From positions 1-6,197 of the forward strand of contig JAAZPS010000210.1 in NCBI GenBank assembly GCA_012797095.1: a DNA stretch of 6,197 bases. Direction: 5' to 3'. Under the pieces are notes generated by a model that ran no database searches, had not been told where the DNA came from, and saw only the letters and a program-made list of their open reading frames with translations. Both the position numbers and the translations under genes were made by a program. Position 1 is the first letter of the stretch. The number at the start of each line of letters is the position of its first letter. This document shows, one piece after another, positions 5,511 through 6,197 of this stretch. The DNA is from Bacillota bacterium. GTDB lineage: Bacteria > Bacillota > Dethiobacteria > DTU022.

Positions 5511-5651
5511 GGGATCATGGCGGGCAGGATCAAGGTCAGGGGTAAAATGATGCAGCTGCTCAAACAGACCAGACCGGCCCTGGCCCTGGTCAAGGTCATG
5601 CTCAAACTGCCCACCGAATTCCCCGATGAGGCTTTTTACCGCGGTGCGTGA
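5511..5651 (+). pseudogene. In-frame C-terminal continuation of the second SCP2-like gene
   Basis: Directly after the TAG at 5508-5510 the same frame encodes GIMAGRIKVRGKMMQLL and ends LPTEFPDEAFYRGA before TGA. GIMAGRIKVRG is the typical helix-to-strand end of an SCP2 domain, so this belongs to the gene upstream. Independent initiation at the ATG at 5517 is unlikely: the only G-rich stretch (GGGG at 5510-5513) is 3 nt away and the 44-residue piece would not fold as a domain. The CAG-to-TAG step is a single transition, and amidated or polar residues are common at this place in the family. Labelled pseudogene because the simplest reading is a nonsense mutation; read-through or amber recoding is the alternative. 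Confidence 0.6.
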
Positions 5652-5670
5652 GCTCTAAATTTCGAAAGAT

Positions 5671-5707
5671 GCGGCGGGGGGGGGGTTCAACCTTTCGCCG
5701 CTTTTTT
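5671..5707 (+). terminator. Intrinsic terminator of the dehydrogenase-SCP2-decarboxylase cluster
   Basis: GCGGCG (5671-5676) pairs with CGCCGC (5696-5701), followed by six Ts (5702-5707). The AAAGAT before the stem can also pair partly with the T run. A run of ten Gs (5676-5685) begins with the last base of the left arm, and some can pair with CC and TTT near the loop. It lies 20 nt after the TGA at 5651, past the continuation of the interrupted SCP2 gene. On the minus strand the stem is followed only by ATCTTTC, so it may weakly serve the convergent GGDEF gene too. Confidence 0.75.
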
Positions 5708-5728
5708 CTGGGTTTTATTGCAGTGTGC

Positions 5729-6197
5729 TTATTTAGGGCTCTGTTTGGTGAGGTACATATTCTGATCGGCGACCTGCAGCAGTTGCTCGACGTTCAGTCC
5801 ATCGCTGGGATATTCAGCGATGCCGCCGCTTGCCGTGATCCACAGGGGGATCCCGTTTTCCAGAAAGTAAGGTTGAGATTCAACAGCCGTGAGAAAGCGC
5901 TGCAGCGTCTTCCTGGCTTCAATTGCTCCCGCTCCCGGCAGCAGTAGCAGGAATTCATCGCCTGCGTAGCGGGACAGTGTTTCCCCGCGGCGGGCGATAC
6001 CCTGCAAGATGAAGGCAATATGGCGGAGCATCCCGTCACCGACCAGGTGCCCGTAACGATCGTTGATCTCCTTGAAACGGTTCAGGTCCAGAAACACGAT
6101 GGAGAAGCGCTTGTTGTATCTTTTACTGAAAGCGATCTCCTCCTTGATCCGCTCTATGATGAAGCCGCTGTGAAAAAGGCCGGTCAGGGGATCGGTC
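5729..6197 (-). CDS. GGDEF-domain protein, probable diguanylate cyclase (5' part outside the window)
   Basis: The visible 155 residues are an almost complete GGDEF domain running to the C-terminus. It begins TDPLTGLFHSGF, the usual domain entry with His in place of Asn of the LTGLxNR motif. It continues with FLDLNRFKEIND (metal Asp D37; N45) and YGHLVGDGML (48-57), then the active-site loop RYAGDEF with AGDEF at 78-82. AGDEF in place of GGDEF is frequent and often active. The inhibitory site RxxD, five residues ahead, reads R69-R-G-E72, so product inhibition may be altered. The product would be cyclic di-GMP from two GTP. The sensor or membrane part lies upstream beyond the window edge, so the signal is unknown. 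The frame is open to the edge; the GTG at 6097 is internal to the domain and not the start. Confidence 0.93.
   Translation of the reverse strand, partial: TDPLTGLFHSGFIIERIKEEIAFSKRYNKRFSIVFLDLNRFKEINDRYGHLVGDGMLRHIAFILQGIARRGETLSRYAGDEFLLLLPGAGAIEARKTLQRFLTAVESQPYFLENGIPLWITASGGIAEYPSDGLNVEQLLQVADQNMYLTKQSPK

Noticed and set aside
5648..5947. A plus-strand frame running through the terminator into the GGDEF gene
   Set aside because: It crosses an intrinsic terminator and a G10 run and then is antisense to a conserved GGDEF domain.
1..6197. CRISPR arrays, insertion sequences or phage genes
   Set aside because: No regularly spaced repeats, transposase, integrase or structural phage genes were seen in any frame.

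Overview
The window reads as bacterial chromosome. Purine-rich Shine-Dalgarno sites (AGGAGG, GGGAGGTGA, AAGGAG), sigma-70/A-type promoters and a tRNA with an encoded CCA suggest a low- to mid-GC Gram-positive anaerobe of the Clostridia/Peptococcaceae type. This is inference; no taxonomic marker gene is present.

Left part (1-1242): an MntA/HepT-type toxin-antitoxin pair on the minus strand, with the nucleotidyltransferase gene first and the HEPN gene overlapping its end by 11 bp. To the right lies a gene-free stretch of about 320 bp. It holds a minus-strand promoter, a short GC-rich hairpin, and an element of about 160 bp bounded by a perfect 12-bp inverted repeat with internal competing stems. 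A tRNA-Arg(CCU) on the plus strand follows, with its own consensus promoter and one or two intrinsic terminators.

Middle (1288-2649): a minus-strand crotonase-fold gene with a good promoter and ribosome binding site. Its active-site pattern is closer to PaaG-type enoyl-CoA isomerases than to hydratases. The 576 bp between it and the next, divergent gene carry no convincing gene.

Right part (2650-5708): a plus-strand cluster of an acyl-CoA dehydrogenase, an SCP2-like protein, an acetoacetate-decarboxylase-family protein and a second SCP2-like protein, closed by an intrinsic terminator. The composition suggests oxidation and further processing of an unusual CoA thioester or keto acid, with SCP2 folds possibly carrying a hydrophobic substrate. 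No substrate can be named. Two enzymes depart from the textbook active site: the dehydrogenase has Asp at the usual catalytic Glu position, and the decarboxylase-like protein keeps the Schiff-base Lys but lacks the neighbouring Lys.

The most striking observation is in the second SCP2 gene. A UAG codon cuts the reading frame at codon 94, yet the same frame continues for 46 further codons with clear SCP2 C-terminal sequence, and the terminator lies after that continuation. This is either a fresh nonsense mutation or sequencing error, or a read-through or recoded amber codon.

Right edge (5729-6197): a GGDEF (diguanylate cyclase) domain on the minus strand, missing its N-terminal part beyond the window and converging on the cluster's terminator.
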